Shown one piece after another: positions 22,728-31,719 of a stretch of DNA of 64,000 bases; position 1 is the stretch's first letter; each line of letters starts with the position of its first letter. Position numbers and translations under genes: made by a program. The DNA is from Hymenobacter monticola (lineage in GTDB: Bacteria > Bacteroidota > Bacteroidia > Cytophagales > Hymenobacteraceae). The DNA lies in the NCBI RefSeq assembly GCF_022811645.1, contig NZ_CP094537.1, positions 1 to 64,000 of the forward strand, in the 5' to 3' direction. The notes under the pieces were generated by a model. The model saw only the letters and a list, made by a program, of their open reading frames with translations, did no database searches and was not told the origin of the DNA.

Positions 22728-23039
22728 ATGGAACCCCAAAATCCCAACCAAGACAATCGCTTCAGCGGAACTATTAATGGCGGGTCTGCCTCTACGCGTG
22801 ACGAAGACTTCAGCGGTACCATCGACGGTGGCAACGCTTCCACTCGTGACGAGGATTTCGCAGGCACCATCAACGGTGGTAACGCTGCTACTCGTGACGA
22901 GGATTTCGCCGAAACCGTTGATGGTGGCAGCACTTCTACCACCGACGAAGAATTCACAGAAACCATCGATGGCGGCAACGCCTCAACCACCGACGAAGAG
23001 TTCACAGAAACATTGGACGGTGGCGGAGCAGCCAGTTAG
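22728..23039 (+). CDS. tandem-repeat protein, 103 aa (five and a half 16-residue repeats)
   Basis: After a short polar head, residues from about 13 on are repeats of the type (S/A/T)(G/E)T(I/V)(D/N)GG(N/S)AST(R/T)DE(D/E)F, each 16 residues (48 bp). No signal peptide, membrane helix or cysteine is present. The protein is very acidic. The repeats are close but not identical in DNA, so they have diverged under constraint on the protein pattern. I know no family with this unit. A strong terminator (23060-23104) follows. Confidence 0.65.
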   Translation: MEPQNPNQDNRFSGTINGGSASTRDEDFSGTIDGGNASTRDEDFAGTINGGNAATRDEDFAETVDGGSTSTTDEEFTETIDGGNASTTDEEFTETLDGGGAAS

Positions 23040-23059
23040 CCTAGTTGCCATTGCTGATG

Positions 23060-23104
23060 GGAGCCTTTACGCTAGTTGCCAGACTATCCGTAAAGGCTCC
23101 TTTC
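23060..23104 (+). terminator. hairpin terminator after the tandem-repeat gene
   Basis: GGAGCCTTTACG (23060-23071) and CGTAAAGGCTCC (23089-23100) form a perfect 12-bp stem followed by TTTCT. It ends just before the Tn3-like terminal repeat at 23107. Confidence 0.8.
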
Positions 23105-23106
23105 TA

Positions 23107-23144
23107 GGGGTAGCGCGAGAACAGGAACAGAAAACACCGCTAAT
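23107..23144. repeat. Tn3-type terminal inverted repeat (single end)
   Basis: The 38 bp start GGGGTAGCGCGAGAACAGGA and resemble the repeats at 13763 and 15142, but differ at several positions, so they come from a relative. No matching opposite end was found in the window. Confidence 0.6.
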
Positions 23145-23287
23145 GCATTTCGGCTAGGTGCTCTTCCCTGTTTGTCGGGCTGCACAGCGGATGAAGCTCC
23201 CAAACTACAATGCGGTCAGGCAGGGTGAAATCCTAGCGGTCCAGCATGTTAAGGTTCTCGTGCACCAAGCGAGAGAGACGCGCTGCA
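23140..23287 (-). pseudogene. tnpA: second Tn3-family transposase remnant (C-terminus)
   Basis: The minus strand reads AARLSRLVHENLNMLDR, a stop, then DFTLPDRIVVWELHPL, clearly parallel to the remnant at 13823-13926 (LLHEHVNMLGRYDFTLPEAV). The conserved tyrosine codon has become TAG. The frame ends in TAG (23140-23142) inside the terminal repeat. It is the decayed end of a Tn3-type element that once lay here. Confidence 0.65.
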
Positions 23288-23358
23288 AATAGCGCGCATT
23301 CTACAGCACCCTCACATTGACGGCCTACATTTGCGCGACCACCTTATCCGCCTATCTG

Positions 23359-24147
23359 ATGCGCCGTTTCCTGTTGACCGGATGTATTCACATCCTCGCC
23401 CTGAGCCAAGCTCATCTGGCTTCTGCACAATCCCCTCAGCAAAAGTTGCAGCAGAACGTGGCCAGTATTTACTTCAAAAAGGGTCTTAAATGGGCCTCAG
23501 CAACAGCGTTTATCTTAGACAACGGCGTCCTAGTGACTTGTGCGCATAATCTTCGCTGGTTAGGCGGGAATGTGACAAGATTGGAAATAACCTTGCGTGA
23601 CTCTGTGCCGGGTGCCAAGGTCGAACGCCTGAACCTGCCGGCAGACTACATCAACCGCAACACGGTAACAAACGCCGACTTTATTTACCTGCAGGGCCGG
23701 CGTCACCGAAATGCCCGGGCGAAGTACGATTATGCATTCATCAAATTGAGTGATGCGATGATGCAGCCCTTGCGTGCAGGCTTAACGGCAGTCACGGTAG
23801 CCGATAAACTGCCCGTGTTAACCGATACCCTGTACTCGCTGGGCTACCCAATGGGGATACTCACCTATCAGGCCTTTGGCCCGGGCAAGTGGGCCTTGGC
23901 ACAGGAGCGAGTTGAGGCACCGACTGCCCCACCCACCCGGGTGTGGTATAGCACAGCGAAATCAAAGGTTGGTGCAAGCGGTAGCCCGCTCTTTCAAGTC
24001 CAGGGTGGGGTCATTACCCTAGTTGGAGTCCACACCGATGGGGCGGAGGAGAAACCATATTCGCCAGGGGATGAGACCACCGGTGTGGCCAGTTGGAGTA
24101 AGTTCTACGAGGCGTATAAGGCGGCCTTGCTAAAAACAGGGCAATAA
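23359..24147 (+). CDS. secreted trypsin-like serine protease
   Basis: The 262-residue protein has a signal peptide ending near ASAQ and a trypsin-like peptidase domain. The catalytic triad reads H63 in VLVTCAHNL, D124 in AKYDYAFIKL and S207 in VGASGSPLF, so it should be an active, exported protease of the S1/trypsin_2 type. ATG 23359 gives a normal signal peptide; a TTG upstream is unlikely. It sits beside a transposon relic with no operon partner. The target is unknown. Confidence 0.82.
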   Translation: MRRFLLTGCIHILALSQAHLASAQSPQQKLQQNVASIYFKKGLKWASATAFILDNGVLVTCAHNLRWLGGNVTRLEITLRDSVPGAKVERLNLPADYINRNTVTNADFIYLQGRRHRNARAKYDYAFIKLSDAMMQPLRAGLTAVTVADKLPVLTDTLYSLGYPMGILTYQAFGPGKWALAQERVEAPTAPPTRVWYSTAKSKVGASGSPLFQVQGGVITLVGVHTDGAEEKPYSPGDETTGVASWSKFYEAYKAALLKTGQ

Positions 24148-24190
24148 GGTTAAGCGTATTCCTACCTGTTCCACTGCTTGCTTTTACATA

Positions 24191-25570
24191 TCAAAGCTTA
24201 GGACCGCGCCTCCGTGCTTCCTGGGCAGGCGGCTCGGGTTTATGCTGCACCGAGCCCAGCTCTCGCTTTACCACCTGCTGCATCTGGCTCTCCTTCAGGT
24301 CCTGGTTCCAATCCTTGCCCCGCGACTTGACGATTTCAATCTTATGGTCGAAAGTCAGACTCTGCGTCATGCCCTGATTGAAGGCCCCCAACGCCTCGCG
24401 GTTCATGGGAACGTGGAACTGGTAGGTATGAGGTCCTAGCTTGGTCGAGCTAATCAGCTCGTCGCGCAGGGTCTGACTGACGGCTTGCGTGTTCGTTTCG
24501 CCGCTCTGCTGGCCGTACTGGCGGGCGGTCTGGTCATTGTACGCCTTGAGGTGATTCGTCAGCGCCTGCACCCCGGCCGGGTTGATGGCCGTGACTTCGA
24601 CGGTTAGCAGATGCTTATGCTCCCGAACAACTTTCATCGGATTTTGCTCACTTGCAAAGCCCGCGAGTAGGCGCGTGTCGTAGTGGTGGCCCTGGGTATC
24701 GTTATCAAAAGCGGCCTTGACTGTACAGATGCGTTCCTCGTTGAGCAAGCGCTTCATCTCAAAAATCTTGTTTTGAGTAAGTACGCCGGCTGTGGACGCA
24801 TACAGGGCCTTTTCGCCAGGGTGCATCTGCGCGTAGGAAAGCGCATCGAGTGCCGATTCTGCCACTACCATGTGAGCAGCAGGCCGGCCCTCGGGTAGCT
24901 TACTTAGCCACAAAGAGCGGGAAAACTCGCTTTCCGGGGCCTGGCCCTTATAGCCCTCCCCTTTTAGCTCCAGGCCCACTACGCGCCCTTCATGGTATGC
25001 TGGGAAGGCAGTATTCACAAAAGTCTTGGCCGGCATCCCCTCCTTCTGCACGGTATGGAACTGGTTAAGGATGCGGCCAGCGAACTGCGGGGTTTCTATC
25101 GTGCTTTTGGTAATACCCCGGCTTTCCAGGTAGGTGGTATTTTCCAGCGGCCGGCAGTCCTTGGTGTAGATGCTTTGGAACTTCTCACCGGGCGCAGTCT
25201 CGCTGATGGGAGGCAATTCCAGCTTAGGACGCTGGTCCTCGGGCAAGTTCAGGTAAGCCCGGAAGTGGTCGTTCACGGTTTGCCACACGTTGCGACCCGG
25301 CTGCTGCTCGATGCCGACGATGCGGCCGGAGTTCACCCGGTTTTTCATCCAGTCGATGACGCTTCCCTTGTCGCGGTCGTCGTGGCTGTTGAAGTACATC
25401 CAATCGTTCCCGCGCCCCTTGAACACGACGAGCGTATCATCTCCCTCGAAAACATGCCACTTGCCTTTGCCTAAGTCCTCCCCTTTTTTAAGGTTGTAGC
25501 CGAAGTGGGTCAGCAGTTCGGGGAGTTCTACTTGCTCCTTTATCTTCTGGAAAGTCAGGGCGTGGTCCAT
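24191..25570 (-). CDS. Toprim-domain protein, plasmid primase-like, with RRRGPKL tail
   Basis: The 459-residue protein begins with a zinc-finger-like primase fold that lacks the usual cysteines (HVFEGDDTLVVFKGRGNDWM, GSVIDWM). It continues with a DUF3991/Toprim core (TYLESRGIT, VVAESALDALSYAQMHPGEK, VKAAFDNDTQGHHYDTRLLA, where FDND is the acidic Toprim motif). The C-terminal quarter is specific to this protein and ends PEPPAQEARRRGPKL. Conjugative plasmids often send a primase with the DNA. The tail is shared with the relaxase and three other proteins here. A terminator separates it from the gene upstream. Confidence 0.8.
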   Translation of the reverse strand: MDHALTFQKIKEQVELPELLTHFGYNLKKGEDLGKGKWHVFEGDDTLVVFKGRGNDWMYFNSHDDRDKGSVIDWMKNRVNSGRIVGIEQQPGRNVWQTVNDHFRAYLNLPEDQRPKLELPPISETAPGEKFQSIYTKDCRPLENTTYLESRGITKSTIETPQFAGRILNQFHTVQKEGMPAKTFVNTAFPAYHEGRVVGLELKGEGYKGQAPESEFSRSLWLSKLPEGRPAAHMVVAESALDALSYAQMHPGEKALYASTAGVLTQNKIFEMKRLLNEERICTVKAAFDNDTQGHHYDTRLLAGFASEQNPMKVVREHKHLLTVEVTAINPAGVQALTNHLKAYNDQTARQYGQQSGETNTQAVSQTLRDELISSTKLGPHTYQFHVPMNREALGAFNQGMTQSLTFDHKIEIVKSRGKDWNQDLKESQMQQVVKRELGSVQHKPEPPAQEARRRGPKL

Positions 25571-25607
25571 GCAGGGGTCGTTAGGTGGGGAGGGTAAGTT
25601 AAAATGA

Positions 25608-25639
25608 TAGAAGCCCGAAAAAGGATTTCCGGGCTTCTA
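25608..25639 (-). terminator. hairpin terminator between the DUF3945-like and Toprim genes
   Basis: TAGAAGCCCG (25608-25617) and CGGGCTTCTA (25630-25639) form a perfect 10-bp stem around 12 bases. It lies after the stop of the minus-strand gene at 25672-27906. Confidence 0.7.
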
Positions 25640-25671
25640 CGAGGTTCAAACGGCCTGCCGGGGCCGGCTCA

Positions 25672-27906
25672 TTAGAGGCGCGGGGCGCGCTTCGTTAATT
25701 TCGGCGCTTCCACCTTGGCCGTTTCCACGGCAACCGCTGGGCGGGCCCCCTTCGCCGTCTGCTCGACGCGGGGAGCTTGGCGCTGCTGCAACTCATGCGC
25801 GGCGGGCCGAATCTCGATACACGCTTTTGCTGCGTTTACCTGCACGGTCCCATCAAACTTTCTACCACCGTCGCCACTGGCCATGTTGGCCAGGTCAACC
25901 GCTTTGCCTTCCTTCAGGTCGTGGCTCTGTTCAGGAGTCAGCTTTACGCCGGCGATGGTTTCGTGCAAAGTAACCTTGTTCTCCGGCAGAATGACAACTT
26001 TGTTCATGGACTTATCCACCGCTACATAGCCGTTGTACTCTTGGCCTTTCTCGTCTTTGAGGCCGCGAATGAGGCCGGCGTTCCCTTCCGTTTCGAGCTT
26101 CTGGCGCTGCTCCGGCGTGAAGGGCTGGCCGCCAATCTCGTTCGGTATCACGAGCTTTTCCTGGGGCAGTTCCAGTTTGAGGGTGGCCGTACCATCGGCC
26201 TCACGGTGCAGCACCATCTTGCCCTCAAACTTCACGGCTTCCTCCCCGTCCTTGCCGGCAACCTGCATGGGCAGCAAGTCGGTTTTCTGGCCATTCAGCA
26301 GCTTTTGCAGCTGGCCGTTCTGCTTAAGGTCAGCGGCGCTCAGGCCAAGCGAAGCCAGTACTTTTTGCGGCACGTCGGATGCCTGAAACTGTGCCGGGGC
26401 TTTGGCCGGGGTCAGTTGCTCGGGAGCAGCTTCGGCACCTGGTACTGCAGCTGACGCGGCGGCCACTGCCGGCGCTCCGGGGCCGGGGAGCACTTGGCCC
26501 TGGGGGGCCTGCTTAACCTGCTCGTCGCCCTGGTCCAGCTGCGCGGAGCCAGCTCTTTTCAATAAGCGAGCCTGCAACTCCTGACGGGTCTTATCATAGT
26601 CAACTTCCAGAGTCTGGCGGGTTTTGGGGTTCCCGGTCAAGTGCTGATAGAAGTTCTTTAGAAAGGCAGATGCGGGGTTGCCGCTGGTGTCGATATCAAA
26701 GATGCTTTTCCCTTCCTTCAGCACCTGCTCCTTGGTCTTGCCCTGCTGCTCGGCCAACTGCTCTACGCGCTTCTCTCCGGCGCTCTGCTGCACCTGCTCC
26801 GGCACAGTGAGTGCCGTTTTCGGCACGTCGGCCAGGTTGGCGCTCAGCGCGTCCCACTGCTTCGCACCAAAGGCTTCTTTTACCTGCTTGCTGCGCGTAG
26901 GTTCGTAGTCGTCGTCGTAGCCGACTTCCTGACGACGAGCGGCGGCCTGTGCTGGCTTTTCAACCACTTCCAGGCCGTTGCCCACCTGTTTGAAACCTTG
27001 CAAAATCCCTTCGAGCTGGGCCAGCTTGTTGGATTCCGGGTCATAACTCACGCCGAAGCTGCCGGTCAGCTTCCCATCTTCCCCACGTTCCATCTTCATA
27101 GCGCCGACGGCAACTCCGGCATCTTTTAGTTGGTCGAGGTAAGCGCGCATTTCCATCAGCGGGGCAACTTCGTCGCCTTTCTGCTTCCACTGAATTTGCA
27201 CCTCCCCTACCGGGTCTACCGTGGGTGCGTCTGTGGCTCCTGGGACTGCTGCGGCAATGGATGTGAGCTGCTGCTCGGCGGCGGGCTGCTGGTCCGCAGT
27301 GCTCTCACTAGGTAGCGCCTGGCTCTTGTCGCGCAGCTCGTCAGCGTAAGCGGCCTTTCCGGCGTCCGGTCCTTGTTCGGCTTGGTTGGCTACCATGTCC
27401 AAATCCGCGGCAGCTTCGGTGCGAGTAGCGCCTGGGGTGCTGGTAACCTCCCTGGCTAGTCCTTCAGTCTCGACCGCCTGCGCGGCCTGCTCGCGGGCCT
27501 GGGGCGCTGCCTCACCAAATACGTTCAGTGCTGGCACCGGCGTGTCACTGAACCTGAGCTTGCCCATGTCGATGATTTTCCAGTTGCCCTCAATCAACTC
27601 AACCATCGTCGGCTTGTCTACCTTGATAAACTCCTGGCCGGGTTTGGGCAGTCCGTTTATCTGATAAGCCGGAGCCAGCACGTCGTTGAAGCTGGCAGCC
27701 AGCTTTCCATCGGCACCGGGGGCCGGGAGAAGCGCGGCCTGGTTGGGATTGTCGGGGTTGATTTGAAGCTGATACAAGGAATAGTGCTCGGCCTGGTCGG
27801 TTACGTCCTGACCGCTGATGTTGCCGTTGCTGGTAGGCACCGAACTCACGTAGCGAATGCTAAGCGACGTAGGGGCCGGCGTCGGATTTTCTGCTTGTTC
27901 TGCCAT
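25672..27906 (-). CDS. DUF3945-like protein of conjugative elements, 744 aa, with KRAPRL tail
   Basis: This is a large acidic, Ala/Gln-rich protein. A globular N-terminus (residues 1-130) is followed by a low-complexity helical region. From about residue 530 there is a series of beta/helix units of the DUF3945 type (IGGQPFTPEQRQKLETEGNA, YNGYVAVDKSMNKVVILPEN, IAGVKLTPEQSHDLKEGKAV, FDGTVQVNAAKACIEI). Such proteins are common in Bacteroidota conjugative elements next to topoisomerase or primase genes; their role is unknown. It ends KVEAPKLTKRAPRL, the shared basic tail. Confidence 0.7.
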   Translation of the reverse strand: MAEQAENPTPAPTSLSIRYVSSVPTSNGNISGQDVTDQAEHYSLYQLQINPDNPNQAALLPAPGADGKLAASFNDVLAPAYQINGLPKPGQEFIKVDKPTMVELIEGNWKIIDMGKLRFSDTPVPALNVFGEAAPQAREQAAQAVETEGLAREVTSTPGATRTEAAADLDMVANQAEQGPDAGKAAYADELRDKSQALPSESTADQQPAAEQQLTSIAAAVPGATDAPTVDPVGEVQIQWKQKGDEVAPLMEMRAYLDQLKDAGVAVGAMKMERGEDGKLTGSFGVSYDPESNKLAQLEGILQGFKQVGNGLEVVEKPAQAAARRQEVGYDDDYEPTRSKQVKEAFGAKQWDALSANLADVPKTALTVPEQVQQSAGEKRVEQLAEQQGKTKEQVLKEGKSIFDIDTSGNPASAFLKNFYQHLTGNPKTRQTLEVDYDKTRQELQARLLKRAGSAQLDQGDEQVKQAPQGQVLPGPGAPAVAAASAAVPGAEAAPEQLTPAKAPAQFQASDVPQKVLASLGLSAADLKQNGQLQKLLNGQKTDLLPMQVAGKDGEEAVKFEGKMVLHREADGTATLKLELPQEKLVIPNEIGGQPFTPEQRQKLETEGNAGLIRGLKDEKGQEYNGYVAVDKSMNKVVILPENKVTLHETIAGVKLTPEQSHDLKEGKAVDLANMASGDGGRKFDGTVQVNAAKACIEIRPAAHELQQRQAPRVEQTAKGARPAVAVETAKVEAPKLTKRAPRL

Positions 27907-27938
27907 TAAGAAAGGAATTTGGTGGGAGGATTTTCCAA

Positions 27939-27958
27939 TAAAAAAGGCAGGAGCCTGC
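27939..27958 (-). terminator. probable terminator after the XRE gene
   Basis: On the minus strand a short GC-rich hairpin (GCAGG/CCTGC) is followed by T6, 56 bp after the stop of the XRE gene. The loop is very short, so the exact stem is uncertain. Confidence 0.45.
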
Positions 27959-28013
27959 TCGGCCCCTACCTACGGATTTACTCCATTATTGAAAATGGGT
28001 TACCTTATTGACC

Positions 28014-28442
28014 TCACCAATTAAGCTTGCCATTTAGCAGCAGTGCCCGCAACTCGGCTAGCTCCCGAATGTGCACCTCGTTGTACTGGTCGAGCTTCTT
28101 GAGCAGCTCAGCCCGAACACACGCCCCGGCATCCTGGGTCGCCTCCGTAAGCTGAAGCTTACTGACAAGGCTGTTATTCTCGCTCAGTATCCAGTTCAGG
28201 TTATAGCCCTCCTTTTCATAGAGGGCCATCACTTTCAGCCAGTTCTCAATCTGCCCGCCCTTGCCGTTTTCCATCCGATGAATGATGTTTTGGGTTAGGC
28301 CGGTCCGTTGAGCTACCCGCGCCTGGCTCCAGGCGTGTTCCCCCTGGAACCGGCCTAGCTCCTCCCGGATTGCGACCAGTCGCTTACCGACCCGCGCCGT
28401 CATAGGGTGCTCCGTAGGGCCACTGGTCTTATCCTTTGTCAT
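28014..28442 (-). CDS. XRE-family transcriptional regulator
   Basis: The 142-residue protein has an XRE helix-turn-helix at about residues 18-80: WSQARVAQRTGLTQNIIHRM with ENGKGGQIENWLKVMALYEK. A C-terminal helical part (about 90-142) probably serves dimerisation. Its ATG lies 3 bp after the stop of the coupling-protein gene, so it is co-transcribed with the mobilisation genes and may regulate them. Confidence 0.8.
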   Translation of the reverse strand: MTKDKTSGPTEHPMTARVGKRLVAIREELGRFQGEHAWSQARVAQRTGLTQNIIHRMENGKGGQIENWLKVMALYEKEGYNLNWILSENNSLVSKLQLTEATQDAGACVRAELLKKLDQYNEVHIRELAELRALLLNGKLNW

Positions 28443-28444
28443 TG

Positions 28445-30451
28445 TTATTCGTTCTTTTTCTTGATGAGGTGCTGCAAGTTCGGGTCATTCCCAATCCTGA
28501 TTAGCTCCCGCTGGCAAAGCTCCTTCACATCGGTTTTAATCCGATTAAAGTTAGCCTTTATCATTTCTTCGGCTTCATCCTCCCCGGTGGCCGGGTTAAT
28601 GAAGCTGGTAATGTCCGGGATGGGCTGGTAGTTTTTGGCCTCGGCCGTCACGGCTTTCACGTCCACCTGAATCTTGGCGTGAAATACCTTCTGGTCGATT
28701 TCCTCCCCGAAGTTATCCGCTACGGCGCCCACGAAATTACCTTGGGTCAGGTTGGCAATGGTGCTGGGCGGAATCATGCTGTCCATCTGCGTGGATAAGC
28801 TGGTGCTTGTCTCGCGCATGTTGATGCTCAGGCTCTGGCGCTGCTGCAGGATTTTGCCGAACCGTTCGCTCAGCCACTTGCCACTATTACCGGACACCTG
28901 GCCACTGAAAACGTTGCCTACCGTGTTCTTAATTACTTCGGCCTCCTTCTGGCCGTAGTCGCGCTCAAGCTGGGAGAAGTCCTGAAAGCCCAGGCAGGTA
29001 CTCACCTTGTTACTACGAGCCGTAGCAATGAGATTGTCGAGACCTTTGAAGTAGATGGTTGGCAGCTCGTCAATGATGATGGAGGATTTGCGCATGCCCT
29101 TCTTGTTGACCAGCTTCACGAGGCGGGCATTGTAGAGCCCCAACGCGGCCCCATAGATGGCCTGCCGCTCGGGGTTGTTACCTACACAAAGCACCTTGGG
29201 TTCCTCGTTGCTGTTGATGTCGAGCGTGAAATCATTGCCCGACATAACCCAATACAGCTGCGGGCTGGCCAGTCGGCCTAGTGGAATCCGGGCGCTGGCA
29301 ATCTGGCCTTCCAGCTGCTCAATCGCGTCCTTCTGGAACGCCGACACGAAGGGCTTGACCAGGTTTTCAATCTCGGGGTATGAAGCCAGCACCGGGAAAA
29401 TCTCCTCGTAGTCGCGGCTCAGGAACTCAATCACGTGGGGGAAGGTGCAGTACTTGCCCTTCTCAAACAGGCGCAGAAACCAGATGATAGCGGCCACAAA
29501 GTTTATCGGGCTCTCCACAAAGAAGTCCCCCTGCTTGCTTATCCAGCTTTTGTTAAGGTTGAGCATGATGGTCGAGGCGCTTTCGTAGGCGTCTACAATG
29601 TCCGTCATCATCTCCGGCAGCAGCGGATTGCAGCGGTGGCTTTTGCGCGGGTTATCGAAATTGATAACGTAGAAGCCCACCGGCTTATCGAACTTGTCCT
29701 GGTGCTTCAGTAGCTCATTGTAGCAGATGCGGCTCAGGTCGTCAAACTTGTAGTCGTAGATGTACATGCAGAAGCCCTTAGCCAGGTGCTGGCGGATGAA
29801 CTCGTTGATGACCGCGAAGCTCTTGCCGCTGCCCGGGGTGCCGAGCACCATCGTGGCCCGGAAGGGATTTACCACGTTTAGCCAGCCCTTATGCATCTTT
29901 CCGCGCAGCTGGTAAGTGGTGCGCAGGTTCACCGAGTACTCATTTTCCATCAGGCGTTCCTCCTGCGGGAAGCTCTCGTTGTCCTTATTGAAAATGTCTT
30001 TCATCAGGTTGTTATTAAACAACCGGCTCAGCCAGGCCCCAGCGCTCAACAGCAGCAGAAACCCGCCGCTGACGGCCGCCACGTAGATGATGGTAGCCAG
30101 CCCTGGGCTCATGCTCATAGAGCGTACCACATCGGACCCAAACAGCAGCGCAACGCCTATCACGGCATAGCCTAGAATCGTCTTGCCTTGCAGCTTTTCA
30201 TCAGCACGCCCCTTGGTGCCAAGGCAGCTCAGCAGCAGAAAGACCGCTGCCATTGCCTTGCTTATCCAGCTAGCCTTGAACAGAAAGGTGTTCCGGGTGA
30301 AGTTGCCCATTATCGTCTCAATGACTTTATGGCTCCATCCCATAGACTTGAAGTAGCCGAAACAGAAGTAGTAGATGTTCACAACCAGGAGCGCAATGGC
30401 GAGTAGGCGCATGAACTCCATTATCTTCTTTAGTCCTTTTTCATCTTCCAT
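28445..30451 (-). CDS. type IV coupling protein (VirD4/TraG family; MobC of Bacteroidota nomenclature)
   Basis: The 668-residue protein has four N-terminal membrane segments (between residues 13 and 142), then an ATPase domain with Walker A GTPGSGKS (204-211) and Walker B in SSIIIDELPTIYFKG. The late SGQVSGNSGKWLSERFGKIL region is typical of coupling proteins. It should form the inner-membrane hexamer that passes the relaxase-DNA complex to the secretion channel. It lies between the relaxase gene (30494) and the XRE regulator. By its place it is also the expected receptor for proteins with the shared C-terminal tail. Confidence 0.92.
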   Translation of the reverse strand: MEDEKGLKKIMEFMRLLAIALLVVNIYYFCFGYFKSMGWSHKVIETIMGNFTRNTFLFKASWISKAMAAVFLLLSCLGTKGRADEKLQGKTILGYAVIGVALLFGSDVVRSMSMSPGLATIIYVAAVSGGFLLLLSAGAWLSRLFNNNLMKDIFNKDNESFPQEERLMENEYSVNLRTTYQLRGKMHKGWLNVVNPFRATMVLGTPGSGKSFAVINEFIRQHLAKGFCMYIYDYKFDDLSRICYNELLKHQDKFDKPVGFYVINFDNPRKSHRCNPLLPEMMTDIVDAYESASTIMLNLNKSWISKQGDFFVESPINFVAAIIWFLRLFEKGKYCTFPHVIEFLSRDYEEIFPVLASYPEIENLVKPFVSAFQKDAIEQLEGQIASARIPLGRLASPQLYWVMSGNDFTLDINSNEEPKVLCVGNNPERQAIYGAALGLYNARLVKLVNKKGMRKSSIIIDELPTIYFKGLDNLIATARSNKVSTCLGFQDFSQLERDYGQKEAEVIKNTVGNVFSGQVSGNSGKWLSERFGKILQQRQSLSINMRETSTSLSTQMDSMIPPSTIANLTQGNFVGAVADNFGEEIDQKVFHAKIQVDVKAVTAEAKNYQPIPDITSFINPATGEDEAEEMIKANFNRIKTDVKELCQRELIRIGNDPNLQHLIKKKNE

Positions 30452-30493
30452 TGCTGGGTAATGGGTGTAGGTTGATAGGTAGAAAAATACAGT

Positions 30494-31327
30494 TTAGAGG
30501 CGTGGGCCCCGTTTTTTCGGTTCTGGGATGGGCTGCCTGGGCACGGGGGCTACTTGCTGCTGCACCTGGGCCGGGGTTGGAGCGGCTTGGAATGCCTCGC
30601 GCAGCTCGGCCCCTTTAAAGCCGACTTCCTGGCCCTTTACGGCTACTCCGTTCAGTTCAAAGCTCACCCCGCGTAGTACTCCCCCTTTGTCGTGGGTGTA
30701 GCGTACGGCTATCTGCTGCCGCCGGAGCTGTTCCTGGAACCACGACTCCCCTCCCCTACCCTGCTCAGTCAACAGGCGCTGCACGGCCTCCCGGATGGCC
30801 TCCCGCGCTAACTCCTTACTCGGGTCCACGTCCTTGATGCTCTGCCGGCGCTCCGGTAGCGGCTGCATCCCGAGTTCTTCGCTTATCTGCTTCGTGATAG
30901 CTGGCTGCCGGTAGAAGTTGTTGCTCGTGCGCAGGGCGGGGCCTCCATCGAGGGGAACCCGGTTCAGGTAGATGTGGACGTGGGCATGCTGCTTATCCTT
31001 GTGCTCATAAACGACTACCTGGTGCCGCGCCACGGGAGCGCCCATCAGCTCACAATACCGCTTCACGGCCGCAACCTTTTGCGCTTCGGTTACCACCTCT
31101 CCTGCCTTCCATGAGAGCACGGTATGCCACACTGGTTTCTGTATGCGCCTGCTCTCGGAAGCTACGCTTTGCATCTGCTGGGCCATGAGCTGCGGTGTGG
31201 CTCCCACCAGGTTTGAAATGTATAAGGGCTGTACTTCACCCGGCTCTTTTGCTTTGCCTTTTCGCAAGCCGGCACCGTAGGTCAGGGCTCCTTCAAAGTC
31301 GCTGCCAGTAACTGTCTTTGCTATCAT
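30494..31327 (-). CDS. mobA: relaxase (MobA/VirD2-like, Relaxase family)
   Basis: The 277-residue nickase has the family motifs: motif I with candidate catalytic Tyr17 (GALTYGAGL), and motif III as H-V-H-IYLN-R within KQHAHVHIYLNRV (H114, H116, H118, N122). It should cleave one strand at oriT and stay bound to the 5' end. The C-terminal 40 residues are proline/glutamine-rich and end PIPEPKKRGPRL. It is shorter than many MobA proteins because no helicase or primase domain follows. The ATG overlaps the stop of the MobC-like gene (ATGA, 31324-31327). Confidence 0.92.
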   Translation of the reverse strand: MIAKTVTGSDFEGALTYGAGLRKGKAKEPGEVQPLYISNLVGATPQLMAQQMQSVASESRRIQKPVWHTVLSWKAGEVVTEAQKVAAVKRYCELMGAPVARHQVVVYEHKDKQHAHVHIYLNRVPLDGGPALRTSNNFYRQPAITKQISEELGMQPLPERRQSIKDVDPSKELAREAIREAVQRLLTEQGRGGESWFQEQLRRQQIAVRYTHDKGGVLRGVSFELNGVAVKGQEVGFKGAELREAFQAAPTPAQVQQQVAPVPRQPIPEPKKRGPRL

Positions 31328-31644
31328 GCCAGGAAGCCAAGGATTGTAGACAGGGCCTGCTTTAGCTGGGCTTCGTGGCTGTGAAACGGCTTGCCGGAAT
31401 GAGCCATCCGGGCAATCTGATTTAGGTTGTTTCCAATCCCGACAAGCTGACGCCTTACTTCCAATGGAAGCTTCTCTCTTATCTCGGTGCCCTGGCCCAA
31501 GTCCCGCAGGTATGCGGATACGCTTTTGTATCCGGCCTGACCAGCCTTCAATTCAATAGCCTTTTTCTCATCCTCCGAAACGCGAACGGGTATCATCTTG
31601 TCGCGGGCGGGTTCCTTTGCTTCGGTCGCGTTATCGACAGTCAT
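31324..31644 (-). CDS. MobC-like relaxosome accessory protein
   Basis: The 106-residue protein has an N-terminal ribbon-helix-helix-like part (MIPVRVSEDEKKAIELKAGQ) and a C-terminal helix with VGIGNNLNQIARMAHSG, the signature of MobC/BfmC-type mobilisation proteins. Such proteins open DNA near nic and guide the relaxase. Its stop overlaps the relaxase ATG, and it lies next to the candidate oriT. Confidence 0.85.
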   Translation of the reverse strand: MTVDNATEAKEPARDKMIPVRVSEDEKKAIELKAGQAGYKSVSAYLRDLGQGTEIREKLPLEVRRQLVGIGNNLNQIARMAHSGKPFHSHEAQLKQALSTILGFLA

Positions 31645-31719
31645 TCTCTGTTTTGTAGACTAGTTGAGCCTAAGTACGGCAAATTCAGTTTTAAGGCTAC
31701 TTTTTAGGTCGTCTGCTTT

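Noticed and set aside
22728..23039. Tandem-repeat gene as a graspetide precursor
   Set aside because: No ATP-grasp ligase or export gene is nearby and no leader motif is visible; kept only as a remote idea.
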